A stretch of DNA of 64,000 bases from Paramecium pentaurelia (Eukaryota; Ciliophora; Oligohymenophorea; Peniculida; Parameciidae), in assembly GCA_905183005.1 (NCBI GenBank), contig CAJJDO010000001.1, positions 625,836 through 689,835 on the forward strand. The letters are read 5' to 3'. Every line of letters begins with the position of its first letter. Position 1 is the first letter of the stretch. Under the pieces are notes generated by a model. The model was given only the letters and a program-made list of their open reading frames with translations, did no database searches and was not told the origin of the DNA. Position numbers and translations under genes: made by a program. Below are positions 47,665-59,894 of this stretch, in pieces.

Positions 47665-48018
47665 ATGGCAAAGCTCCCTTTATTATTATATGGTGCATGT
47701 GTTGGAGGAGGTATTGGGTTATTTCAATATGAATTATCCAAATATCATATGTTTTTGAAGTATAAAATCTTAGTAAATACATATTTGGATTCTTGTGAAG
47801 CAGTCTATATGAGTGAATTAAAAAGAGTCAAGAAAAATAAATTTAATAAAAAAATTAGTATATTATTATTATTCTTATAAGTAAATTAAATCACTATAAA
47901 ATAGTTTATATCTGATATATGTATAAGTTAAATATTAAGATAAACAAGTGAGGTATTTGATAATCTGAATTACATTATAATCAAAATATAACAGAAAAAC
48001 GATATATTTTTACTATGA
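47665..48018 (+). CDS. Small membrane-anchored protein
   Basis: 109 residues if a 24-nt intron is removed, or 117 if not; both keep the frame. Residues 4-20 (LPLLLYGACVGGGIGLF) form a hydrophobic anchor with small residues, followed by a soluble helical part (LDSCEAVYMSELKRVKK). No homologue was recognised. The start lies 42 nt from the divergent ATG of the minus-strand small gene. Confidence 0.6.
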
Positions 48019-48293
48019 AAAAAGTTAGAATAAAAAAATAAATAAATTAAATACCTAATTTGTTATTTATAAAATGCTTTTGATTCGACAAATATCTTAT
48101 GAATAAAAGAATGTGTTATTACTATTACTTCTTTTTCATTTAGTTGACATTAATAAATCAAAGTATATATTAATTTATTGATTAAAAGGGGAAAACAGTT
48201 TTATAATGTCTAATAAAATTATGATTTGCTTAAATTAATGAGGATATAAGTAATTAAATAATGATAATTCTAATTCTTTTTTTAATATATTTA

Positions 48294-48698
48294 TCAATAT
48301 GGTTTGCATTATCTAGCAAAATAAACTGTGGCAAACAAAGATAAAGCTGGTATTCCACGGCTATATAATAATTAATATAAATTACAGAAACATTCTTTTT
48401 GCTGGATTCATTCTCTCAAATTTGATTTATCTTGCAACATCTCCAGCTGGTTATCTCAATGATATATAGGAGATAGTGCAAATTCCAGCAGAGACAACAG
48501 CAGCAATTGGTGAAATAAACTAGTATTTTATTATTATTTCCTTATTACATTAGCATTGAAAAATTTTTGACTAAAAGATAAGCATTCTGTATTTATCTTA
48601 AATTTATAAGATTCAACTATCGTTTAATCAGTAGGTATAGAATATAATTCTCTAACTTCTGGAGTTACTGTAAGGAAATCAAAATCCTAATTTGACAT
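48294..48698 (-). CDS. Small two-span membrane protein
   Basis: 116 residues after introns of 29 and 25 nt. A soluble N-terminus (SNQDFDFLTVTPEVRELY) is followed by two hydrophobic segments (SPIAAVVSAGICTISYI and RGIPALSLFATVYFA) linked by a basic loop (DVARQIKFERMNPAKRM). The layout is reminiscent of HIG1-type mitochondrial proteins, but the HIG1 signature is not secure. Function unknown. Confidence 0.65.
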
Positions 48699-49209
48699 TT
48701 TTTATATAAATTTATTAATATTTCAAATATTTTATTTTATAAATACGAATAAATTATTATTGTATAAATAATTATAAAAATTCTTTTCCGTGATGTCGAT
48801 TTTATAAGGAAATTTTATTCAAAGAGTTTAATGTAAATTCCTACTTTAATATTAATTTATGCTCTACTCTCTATATTTCATTTTTTTAATTATTTTCTCA
48901 TAATAAATTTTTATACATTCTTAAAAAAGGATTAAATCATATTATTAAATGTATTTTGATAGAGTAGATTTGATGCCATCTTTATAATATACTTTATTTA
49001 TAAAAAGAATATGATTATTATTTATAATATTGGCAAATAAAATTATTTATTATGAGTCTTTAAGATTTCTGATTTAGTTATTTTATTTAACTTAGTATTT
49101 ATGACTCATTGAAATAATCGAAGTAAAGAAAATCATAAATTCTAAATATATATGAATTTATTGCTTTATATTTGATTAATTTTGATAAATATATCATTTA
49201 ATAATCAGA
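48699..49209. other. Intergenic stretch
   Basis: About 510 nt of AT-rich DNA between divergently transcribed genes, presumably holding both promoters. No open frame, repeat or structured element of note was seen. Confidence 0.55.
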
Positions 49210-50161
49210 ATGGATCCAAATAAATTCATAAAATATTAACCTTATTAAATGACAGATTCTGTAAAGGCAGGTGGTCTTTTCAGCCCTCAATAGTGTGAGT
49301 AATTAGCAAAAAAAATTCTTGATTTATATGATGAAAATAAAGATGGATAATTAGATTTGTTGGACGTAAGTCAAATGCAATAAGATTGTTATAGAGCTAT
49401 GAATAAGAATTATAATCCAACACCTACTGATATAGCTGCATTTACTAGAAAAATGGATAGTATAAATATAATTAACATTTATAGCAAATGGTTAAGGGAG
49501 AGTAGATGAAAAAAATATAAATTCTTTATGCATGAAATATCTTTCTACAATGGTTTCAAGCAGTAATTCTTAAATAAAAATTGAAAAACCTCTTTAAGAA
49601 ATAAGTGTAAAAATATAACCATCTGATACTTCAAATTAGGTTGAAATCTAATTACAGTCATCTAGATAAGAGGGTAACTAATATATTTATGAAAGTTATA
49701 ACAGAAAAAACTTAAGAAGCTCCAAAAGTAGAACAAAATCAAATATTAATTAAACCAAAATAAGAGGAAAAACCGATTTAACCTGTCTAAAAACCTGTCT
49801 TACCAGAACCAACAAAGACTGTTAAAAATACAGAACAACCCTAATAATCAAATCCTGAACCAAAATATACAAAGATGGTTCAGGATAGACTAAAAGTGGC
49901 AAGGAGGATTTTTACTTAAATAGATTCTGATTAAAGTGGTTTTATTACAGAAACGTAATTTAATAAATTAAAAATAGAGAAGTACCTAGTTTGCTTATTG
50001 AAACGTACAAATAAATGGGAATGACAATTGAACCAACAAAAGAGGATGTTGAATTATGGATGGAAATGGCTGACTAAGATAAAGATGGAAAAGTTTCTTT
50101 AGTAGACTATGAAGATTTAATTATTAAAGGTTTACAACAGTAAGGAATTAAATTGGAATGA
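49210..50161 (+). CDS. Four-EF-hand protein with a Pro/Gln linker
   Basis: 293 residues after introns of 25, 22 and 23 nt. Four EF-hand loops are visible: DENKDGQLDLLD and DTNGQGRVDEKN in the N-terminal half, DSDQSGFITETE and DQDKDGKVSLVD in the C-terminal half. A linker of about 110 residues, rich in Pro, Gln and Lys (EEKPIQPVQKPVLPEPTK), separates the pairs. Loop acidic residues are mostly intact, the second loop being weakest. The arrangement suggests two calcium-binding lobes joined by a flexible arm. Family unassigned. Confidence 0.85.
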
Positions 50162-50305
50162 GAGATAATAAATCTTTTAACATTAATAAATATTTATTTC
50201 TTAATAATATATATATAATATGATTAAAAATATTATTATTATTAGAGTGTAAATAATTCAAGTAAATAAATTAATAACTTTATATAAAATAATTAACCAA
50301 TATAC

Positions 50306-52163
50306 TCATTTATTAAACAGGCTTTCTTGAATCCGAGATAAAAAAGATTTTCTGACTTTTACTTATTCTGGAGCTGTACGTTTGATTGTTTAGTCTATAG
50401 ATCTTATGATGGAATAATTTTTTTCTTTTAAAAATTTGGATATGTAGGATTACTCAATTTATTATTCATGATTAGTAGGAACTTTTGATAAATTTTGTTC
50501 ATAATCTGATACTAAAGCTTTAAGATTCTATATGATAATATTAAATAATTTACCATCAATTCCCCTTCATTATGCATTGATTTTTATTTGATGATATGTT
50601 ACATTTAAACTCTTATTTTCTATTCAATATCTTATGATCCTTAAATTACTAATCTAGCAGTATTGACACCTTCTAGATGTTCTTACTCTTTAGATATATC
50701 TGAAATAATTTTCATAATATTTGAATTTGTAGCAACTCTTTAATGTGTGTATTTTTAAAATTTTAATAATTTTTTGCCTACAATAAGATCAGATTAACAA
50801 ATCTTATCTACTTCTTATTAAGAAGATATTTATTATTTAACTGATTTTAAAGATTTGATCTATATTGAATTATCAAAGGATGATAAAACTTTTTATTGAT
50901 AATAAAGATCCAATTCTTTTTTTGCTTTTAAAGTAGAAAATTATTCAATTTCTCTTTTTGGAAATCTCTACAAAATATTATCTATATTAGTAGTATATTT
51001 ATATGATCTAGTTTTAGCATGATTAATAATTGCAGTAGTTCTATGAGAGTGTTAAGGTGATGGATTTCCAGTAGTTTATTTACTAATTTTGATATCATCC
51101 AATGAATTTAAAGTTCTACATTTTTCATGTTAACGAGGTGTATGAATATATGATTGGATGGTAGTTTCTTATTCTGTTAATCTAAATTAATTTTTTTTAT
51201 AACTTGTATCCTCTGGTTATTAAAGGATTGAATATAATTACCCATTTATTTCTTGATTGAATTTTTTGTAAAATTTAGTATTAGTTTCTGTCCAATAATC
51301 ATTTTTAGAATTTTTATTATAATTTGTCTTGGGTTAAGGAAATATTGGTGCAAGTATTTGATTAATTTCTTTTATTTCTAACAAATATACTTTATACTAT
51401 AAGATTATTATATATTATGATACTTAATTTTAGTTTAAATGAATTTACTCTTCTAAAAACATTGTTAATCCAAAATTATCAATTAATTCTGATAACCAAA
51501 TAGCTACTTTATAAGTTTCTAATAATTTATTATAATCTGATTGCAATTCATAAATAAACGTCATAATATATAGAGTTATAATGATCCAAGTAATCACTTT
51601 TTAATACTGATCATATAGTTTCTTCAAGTGAAAGTCCTAATCAATAATATCAGTAAGTATTTATTGACATTCTCCAATTGCTTCCTTATAATATGATATT
51701 GCCACATCAAATAATTTAAATTGGAAATGAAGATGACCAACTTATATATTGTATTAAAACTTAATTCTATTGAAACGAGAATCCTTAAAATATAATTCTG
51801 GTTTCCAAACTAACATACATCGAACATCTTCATGAAGTTTAGATAATTAAAAAATTAAGAGATGAATTTAGGATATTCGATAAAGTATGTCCTTTAGATA
51901 AAATACTTCTATTAAATAGTGTATAAGATAATACTATATTCTTTTGCTTGATTTTCTAGTAATTCAAAGTAAAACATAATAAACTGTTATAGCTTTCTCA
52001 ATAAATGTAATTAATTTTCATGTTTGAGTCCATTCTTAGCCTAGGATTTGAGAATTTTAATAAGACAAACTATTCCTCTTCTTAATAATTGCAAACGAAT
52101 ACGCCATCCTGTTTACATAATCAATGATCTTTCAAATTCTTTGTTAATTTTTTAAAATGCCAT
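50306..52163 (-). CDS. Helical protein of unknown function
   Basis: 601 residues after two 26-nt introns. The first 300 residues are helical with repeating pairs such as IKFQYNIQVGHLHFQFKLF and DVAISYYKEAIGECQQIL, which look TPR-like. The remainder is Gln/Lys/Ser-rich and low in complexity, ending KSFLSRIQESLFNK. No catalytic motif or membrane span is present. Possibly a scaffold protein. Confidence 0.72.
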
Positions 52164-53570
52164 CTTATACTTGCCAGAACCTTGAAATTGTAAAATAGAA
52201 TACGAATTGTTTGTGTAATTTCAACGATTTAACTTTGGAAATGATTTTCTTGTGTAATTGTTAATTACTTAGTATGACTCCTCATTATATTAAATATTAA
52301 TCATTTATTATGTATATAATTATTTCAATTTTGATATTCTGCATTAATATTTTACTATTGATAACATTCTCTGAATTGATCCAATTTTAATTATAGAAAA
52401 GAAGATTGATCATTCTCTTAATTATCTTTACTCAAGTTTTGATCTTAAATTAATAATTTTACAATTATACTAAAATCTTTATTCTTTTATACTTCATTTT
52501 ACTTAAAGTATTTAAGAATCTATCTTAATCCTCTTACTTTTTATCCATAAATATATAGATATAAAATTACTAAAATATTTAATTAAATTGATTATTTCAA
52601 ATTCATCATAATTATTTTTGAAATGTCTAAATTATTATTCCAAAAGACCAAATATCAACTTTAAACTATTATAGTTTTAGATTTTAGTTTATAATAGAAA
52701 TATTACAATTAATCTATTTCGATTCAAGTATTTAAATATGTAATAATTTCCTAATTGATTTATAATAATCATGTTTTTACATCTAATATATATGATCTAA
52801 ACAGTTATTTATAGTTTTTAAATTAACTCGTATTCTTAATTTCAATAATTGCATTATGAAAACTTAAGGATCTTATCCCTTTTTTTAATCTACCTATTGA
52901 TTGTATATATTATCTCTTTTTTTAATTTTAGATCTACCTATTTTACATGTATTATTCTTAAATATTGCATAAAATTAGTTTTGTCTGCCAAGAAAATACT
53001 TGTATATTTAAATATTTATGATGATTATTAAATAAACCTTTATTTTATTGAAAAATGAGTAGATTATTAATTACTTAGTAAATTATCTTTTTTTCCTTTT
53101 TAATAATACATTAATTATTATATTGATGGATTCACAACTCTTCATATTTGAAAGCATTATGATCTAAATAAAAGTTTATAAATACAGAAAAATCTTGTCC
53201 CAAAAGAATTTACCTTTGGATTTATGCATACTTAATAATCAGTTTATAAAAATAGCTAATTTTTTAATGATTTAAATATAATTATAATCAATAGGAATAA
53301 ATTTTAGAAGTTATTTTATCCTTTAGTATTATATAAAAAATCTTAACACTTAAATAAAATTAGATATCGTTTTGATTTTTAAATAGCTTAAAATATTATG
53401 TTTATGAATAGATATTTCCATAACAAGTGTCTATATAAACTACATTACTTTGTAAATATAATGTTTAACAAATTTAATATAAATCTATATTTGCATGTGA
53501 TATTCCTGTAGATTTTAGTGAAATTTTTAGTTTTTATTTAATTTTAATGTAATCAATTAGGGCTTAGAGA
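52164..53570. other. Long gap with a protein-kinase remnant
   Basis: About 1.4 kb without a supportable gene. On the minus strand near 52590-52700 a short frame reads FKVDIWSFGIIIQTF, closely resembling the kinase subdomain IX motif (DIWSxG), followed by a TGA. Neighbouring kinase motifs such as HRD and DFG are not recoverable. This looks like a decayed kinase gene. The rest is AT-rich without visible structure. Confidence 0.45.
52595..52695 (-). pseudogene. Protein-kinase fragment (subdomain IX)
   Basis: A short reading frame with VDIWSFGIII, the conserved kinase segment around the invariant Asp of subdomain IX, is followed closely by TGA. No continuous kinase domain can be assembled on either side with plausible introns. 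It is best explained as the relic of a duplicated kinase gene; other kinases in this window (7557-9358 and 55895-57023) are intact and differ in sequence here. Confidence 0.4.
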
Positions 53571-55862
53571 ATGAAAAAAATAATGTAAGTTCAAGGAGAG
53601 GTTGGATAACATAAAGGATATACAGCAATAAAAATAGCTGGAAATGCTCATGAATTAATTAGAAAGAGTAAATCAGCTGCTAATAATATTGGTGAATTAG
53701 CAATACAAGATGTAACTAAGAAACTGTTGCAAGACTAATTCAATTCAATTAAGAGCTATGATATTGCAAAAGGTGAAGAGAAACCTGGTCTATCATTTAA
53801 GTCAATGCATAATATGTACGACTTGTAAACATTGAAGATTACAAAATTATATAAGAAAAAAGAAAGGAATGAACTTGAGAAATAAATAAGAAATCAATTA
53901 GCAAAGGATCCTGAAAAATAACTTTTACTTTCAGAAATATATGAATAATTAGAAGATAATTCAGATGGAGAAGTTCTAAAAAAGAAACAAAAAAATAAAG
54001 AAGAATCTCTTGCTACTCATTAAGAAGTGTATGATGAATCACAAGATCAAACAGCAGATCTTAAGGTTTGGACAAAAAGATTGAAAGAGTAAAAGAAAAA
54101 AGAAGAAAGTAAACAAGATGATAATAGTACACTTAATGCAATACCATAAAGAAATAAATAAAGAGCATCAACTGAAATAAGGAAACCTATTTAACATTAA
54201 TAATCAGTTAAGTAATTGCCACTTGAAAGATAAAATTCAACATAAAATTCAGTGCCCTCTTAAAATACACCCAGATCCTATAAAGATGTTATGAAGAATG
54301 CTGTTTAAAAAGTTAAATAATTAAAAAGTTTAAATGAAGATTTAAGTGTAGAACGATCAGTAGAACAATATATACAAAAAGCTTCAGCTGTTGCTTTAAG
54401 TGAATTAAAGGAAATTGGAGAACTTAATGTTGATGAAGAAAAAGGATTAACTACTAATTTTGACTTTACTAGTGAAGGTGTATAAAGAATGTATAATACT
54501 TTGGTTAAAGTTTAGATGTCTCAATTTAAATCAGAAGCTGAAAAAGCCAAGTTTTATAAGAAATAAACACAATTGATTTCAAATAAATTGATCTTTAAAA
54601 TTAAACAAAATAATATTATTATTGAAGCAAGAGTAGTAGCTTAAGATAAATTAAGATTAGAAACACATGAGTTCCATGAAAAAATAGGATAAATTAAATA
54701 ATTAACAGAATAATTACTTAAAGAAATTATAGATTTAAAAGATCCTAGAAGTTAAGGTAGTCTATAAATGAGTAAATCAAGAATGTCATTAGTTAATTCA
54801 TTCATGAATCAATAAAATAAATAAAAAGAATTAGATTAAGATATACAAATTCTCAGAGAAAGTAAAAAGGCATATAAATAAAAAATACTATTCAATAAAA
54901 AGACATTAGAATAAATAGATTAAGATATTCATGTTAAAAAGAAAGAAAATAAATCATTATAAAAATGTTTAGTAGGCTTTTATTTTTAAGTACTTAAAAA
55001 TGGATAGGATGTAAGAACTACTGGAATAGCTTGGGTTATTTCTAAATTAAATTCATTAAATGAAAAATGCCATCATTCAACTTTACCTGATTATTTGGAT
55101 TAAAAGGCTAAAGAATATTTACTTCAAGTACTTATTATTATTATATAAGAAAGCAACAATGTTATCAGATATAGAACAATTAGAAAAAGAGTTAAGTGAA
55201 TCATTTAAACAATATAAATAAGAATAATCTCTTGATAGTAGTTTGGCTATTTTATAATAGAGTTTATCTTAAAATGATTCCTTAGAAGTTTCATCATTAC
55301 CTTCAATCTTTCCTTTTGATAGTCATAAATTATCTTCTATTGATTTATAGTAAGCAAGATAAGAGGCTGCTAAAACTTGTAGAAATAATTATTAATTGGA
55401 TAAATTGGGACCCATTACTTTAGGATTGACTAATGAAGATATTGAAAATTTAGAAAATATGTTAACCAAATTAAACTAAAAGAATTAACCAGTTACTAAT
55501 GGTACATTAATTTATAAAGAAACTTAAAAAAGAATCAAATAATAAATTAAATAAAAAGGTCAAATGGAAGTCTCATAAATTAATGATCAATCTGCTGTTC
55601 TAAAAGAATAAGCAATTCATTCTTATGATAAATGCAATACATAATTAAATAAAATTAAATTAAAAGTATTTATTTAAATTATTTAAAGTTATAACATTTA
55701 GAAGATGAATAAGTAATTAGAGTAGTCAAGGAATTCGATTATAAGAACTATGGTAAAAGATTCAGTATAGATCCAATAACAGTGATTTCATGTCTTGTGG
55801 GAGGTGTTAGATGTGATAGGGAAATTGTGAAGTATGGAATGAAAAAAATCCACTATGAATGA
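53571..55862 (+). CDS. Coiled-coil protein with conserved C-terminal segment
   Basis: 748 residues after introns of 22 and 23 nt. The N-terminus (VQGEVGQHKGYTAIKIAG) is followed by charged helices and Gln-rich linkers; coiled coil dominates about residues 330-480. The C-terminus (KRFSIDPITVISCLVGGVR then CDREIVKYGMKKIHYE) is less repetitive and may be a folded domain. Nothing identifies a known family. The stop lies 32 nt from that of the convergent pseudokinase gene. Confidence 0.78.
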
Positions 55863-55894
55863 AATAGTATACTTGTTATTTATATATATATATA

Positions 55895-57023
55895 TCAGTA
55901 ATTTTCTTTACTTATTTGTACATATTTTGGTTTAGCTTCTGATCTACTTGTATTAAATTATTAAGATCTTTAAAATTATTATTATGGTGACTTATTCAAT
56001 GGCTAATATAAAGAATATAATTACAAGATAAATCATATTTTATCTTAGGGGAGATTTATTAAATTGATTAGATTATCTTATAGGTGATTTTTAATTATTT
56101 AAATGGTTTTAGTAAAATGGTATCATGTTATTAATCTTTTCTCTATATTTGTCAATAAAATCTTTAAGCATTTACCAAGAAGGTCTCTATTATTCATCAA
56201 ACAATAATAATTATTTGATAAATTCAATTAAAATTTAAGAATAACCCAGTTATTTAATTCTAATAAATTTTGATTCCAATTTATCTGTTAAAACAATTCC
56301 TTAAATATAATCAAAACAATCATAAACTTCTTCCATTAATATTACACTTAATGCAGTCAATCCTAAAGAATAAATATCACTTTTCTATTCATCATGAATA
56401 GGACTCATGATCAATTCTTTATATTATTATAATAGTATAGGAGATAAATATGCTTTATCCTAACTTAGTATCATTTTTTAATATCCATTAATTCCATCAT
56501 TAAGCATGCAACATTCAGCTATTTTAATACAACCATTTTCATCTAAATAAAGTGTAGAAGGTTTAATATCCCCATGAACAATATTTCTTTCAGATAAATA
56601 TGTACATGGATCAATAATTTATTGTAATAGAATCCAAATATGTCCTTCATTGTAAGGCTTATTGTTAAGTTTTCTTATACTCATTTCATTTGATAAGTTT
56701 TCTTAATAATATTAAATTATGATGGTTATCTAACTCTAATCAGAACATATTTTTATTTAATCCTATTAATGTATTGCAAGTATTTTAAGTAAATTATCTT
56801 ATTCAAATGTGTTTCTTTATCTTAGATGAGCCACTAGATTGGAGAATTCTTTTTCACTTTTAGTAAAATACTTCTTTAAACATATTTATTCATTAGTCTA
56901 TTTGTTAATTTGATATTACTTAAATGTGTGTAAACAGTTTAATTGTTCCAAATTATGGATGTATAGCCTCTCTTTCTTGTGAGTAAAATAATAGAAATTA
57001 TTTATACTCTTAGGTCTTTTCAT
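55895..57023 (-). CDS. Protein pseudokinase
   Basis: 368 residues after one 22-nt intron. The C-lobe is clear: NIVHGDIKPSTLYLDENG, KSDIYSLGLTAL and a final DEQQRPSWQMLKDF. Three catalytic features are altered. The HRD motif is HGD, the DFG motif is replaced by AEC (KIAECCM), and no glycine-rich loop is visible before ICLKKY. The metal-binding Asp of DFG is therefore missing, so phosphotransfer is unlikely. The C-terminal tail (LPLNKSPQQQFQ) is low complexity. It probably acts as a scaffold. The start lies 48 nt from the stop of the kinesin gene on the same strand. Confidence 0.85.
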
Positions 57024-57071
57024 TTGTACTTTATTCTTATCCCATTAACGATAAAAAAATTATTTATAAAA

Positions 57072-59475
57072 TCAATTCCATAACTCTTCAACTGATTTCT
57101 ATTTATATTTTTTTTAAGGTGGAGGATAAAGCTAATTATTAGATTTACTAGGTTTAATCATTAATTTGTTAATAATCTCTTATTATTTAAGATTCGATGT
57201 TTCCTGTTAAATCTTTTATACTGCCTTCTTAGGAGATGCTTCTTTATCCGATAGTATCTTTTGTAGTTTCTATAATTCTTAAGCTACAGTGGCAAGTGAA
57301 CTTCCATTTGCAGGTTTGGTGAGTTAATTTAATATCAAATCAACAGATTCTAAATATGAGTGATAAAGATACTTTTAGCTTATTCAGTGGTTTGGTCATT
57401 TTCATATTTCTGATTCTACTCCTATAATGATGCTAATTCTTTTTTCTATCTTTCTTATTCCATTCTGCTAATCTTTAAATCAAGTTCCAACTTTTTGTTA
57501 ATATTAATTTAGTTTTTTAATTCATATTGAGTTACAGCTTCAGAAGAATGATGATAAGAACCTTATTAAGGTAGTGTTTAAATATAACTATTAGATGAGG
57601 GATCAGCAACTAAAAGCATTTTTGAAGAAGGCATTTCAGCTAATAATAACTGTTATTTTGCATTATTAATAATAGAATTTGCTGGTAAATCTAAATTCAT
57701 TGGAATTTCAATATCTTTTTATTTTAGAAGTTCCACCAATTATTATATTCTAGACTCTTTTGTTTAATTAATATCTTCTAATTCTTTTTGCAATTTATCA
57801 TATGCCTCTAATTCTTCTTATAGTTATAGGATGGTTTCATCTCTTTCATTTAATCTATTAGTTAATGCAATCATTATATCTCTCTATTTTAATAATAATT
57901 ATTTATATTTGTCTGTTTAAGCTTTATCCTCTTCTATATTTTATCTTTCTTTTTCCAACTCTTATAATTTTTCTTAATATTATTGTCTTATTATCTTTTA
58001 CTATTATTCAAGAGCATTTTAAAATTAAGGAGTTTCTTCTATTTTCTATCCTCCTACTAACATTTATGAATTTAAAGCTGATATCTTCTCTTCCAATTAC
58101 TTTCTCATTTCTCTCTCTTAAACAAGATCTCTATTTCTTTATTCATATGCACTCATTACTTCTTACTTATCCTCTAAAGCCTTTTATCTTTCTTTTTCTA
58201 TTTCAGATACCATTGAATCTATTGGCATTTTACTTCTTTCTTCCAACTCTTATTTTAATTTCTAAATTTCTAATTAATATTTTCTAAGTAAAGCTCCTTA
58301 ATCTTAATCTTAATTAACCATAGGTGTATTTCTTATATTTTTAGCTCTATTTGCAAATTTCAAAGTTGATAAAGACTCATTGAATGCTTCAATAGCTGGT
58401 GATATCATTGCCATAAAAGTAGTTTTACAATTACCTCCTAGAGAATCTTCTAATAATCTAGTGATTTTAGAATCTCTATATGGAATATGTGATTTTGGTT
58501 GTTTTAATTCAGTCAAAGCAGAAATTACATTTCCTAATGCAGATAATGATTAATTAATCTTTTTAGATTCTTCTAATCTTATACCAGTTGCTCCAGTGAC
58601 TCTAACTCTTTCACTTCCTGCCAAATCTACTAAATTTAATTTTCCAACTCTTGCTCTCTTTCCTTCAGGTGTTTCTTCAATTTATTCAACAGTAATAATA
58701 AAAACTGCATGACTACGTGATGATGTATCATTCATTCTTGTACTTGCTGTTACTCTTTTTGCATTACCTCTTCTCATTAATTAATATATTTCTGGAGGAG
58801 ATCGTACAGCCCATTCTGATAAATTCTCAACAAAAACACCTCTTTTTTTATCTTCTCTAATATTTAATTATTAATGATCAGGTCTTAAAAGATCACTTAT
58901 AGATTCATTGTAAATTTATAAATATGATGCTCTCACCATAAAAGTTGTCATTGAATTAGATTTCATTTATATATGTGTAAAAATATTATGCAATGATCTT
59001 GGGATGATACCCAATTAATCTGAATTTGGAGTAAAAGAAAATCCATGCATTGTATATGTTTTTCCAGTTCCTGTTTATCCATATGCAATAATAGTTGAAT
59101 TATATCCCTTTTGAATACTTATTCATTTCATACTTAGAGTGTGGAATCTACTGATAACGCAGCAGTGGTTTCATAGACTTCCACTTAAGTACTTTCTTAA
59201 TCATATACATAATCAAATGTAAATTAATGAATGGTATAATTAGCTGGATTTTAAACAAAAGCCTCCAATTCTTCATCTGGAACTAGCTCTATTGCATGAT
59301 AATCGAATATGCAAAGTTATTAATTATCAGGAGCAGCTTAAACCTTTGAAATTTTAGATCATAAATTTACAGTTGATATGAATTTACCATCCTTTATTTC
59401 TCTTGCCATTGGAGGACGAATTCTAATTACAACCCTAAGATTTTCATTTGAACCTTCTTTCTCTTTCTATTTCAT
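57072..59475 (-). CDS. Kinesin with N-terminal motor domain
   Basis: 775 residues after introns of 27, 26 and 23 nt. LRVVIRIRPPMARE opens the motor; IIAYGQTGTGKTYTM is the P-loop at about residue 115; NDTSSRSHAVF is switch I, LNLVDLAGSERV switch II, and KINQSLSALGNVISAL plus HIPYRDSKITRLLEDSLGG follow. The neck (FANRAKNIRNTPMVNQD) leads into about 250 residues of coiled coil and a Gln-rich tail. Motor and neck look nearest to kinesin-2-like plus-end-directed motors, but the family is not certain. The 26-nt intron between VDSTLQ and GYNSTI is needed to keep the frame before the P-loop. Confidence 0.93.
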
Positions 59476-59579
59476 TAATTTTAATGTTGTATTTACTTTT
59501 AAACTTAATTTTTACAAATATATTAGATGACATACAAAATATTTCTAATTAATTGTAATAATCCAATAATAATTCATTT

Positions 59580-59888
59580 ATGATTAAAGATGACATTTTA
59601 GATAAGCCATATAATGAAAATTAAGTTCACTATTGTTAAATAAAAGAGCATATGCATCATTTAATACAAAATTTAATTAAAATTTATTGTAATTTATCTA
59701 TTAAAAATGAAAAAGAAAAATTGAATATAGGGATCAATTTAGAATCTAGATAAAAAATTATATATCTTCGAATATTTATATGAGAAATAACTTTGAAGGG
59801 ATATTTTAAAAAAGTGATTCAGGAATTTTAAGAATCTTCAAATTTAAGAGAAATTATAAAAAAATTAATGTTATTATTATTAAAGTGA
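59580..59888 (+). CDS. Short protein with in-frame TGA at 59781
   Basis: From ATG 59580 the frame encodes 67 residues (MIKDDILDKPYNENQVHY onward) to TGA 59781-59783. The same frame continues with coding-like composition (EITLKGYFKKVIQEF) for 34 more codons to TGA 59886-59888. No plausible small intron removes the internal TGA. Either the protein ends at 59783 or the stop is an error, a mutation or readthrough. Residues include HYCQIKEHMHHL, a His-rich helix. The next gene begins 6 nt after the outer stop. Confidence 0.5.
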
Positions 59889-59894
59889 AATAAA

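Noticed and set aside
57865..58287. Long plus-strand hydrophobic frame resembling a membrane protein
   Set aside because: It is antisense to the kinesin coiled coil. Reverse complements of Lys/Glu-rich codons give Leu/Phe/Ser-rich frames.
59080..59160. Apparent frame break in the kinesin gene just before the P-loop
   Set aside because: A 26-nt intron starting gtatgaaatgaataag and ending caaaag joins VDSTLQ to GYNSTI in frame, and exon lengths then sum to a multiple of three.
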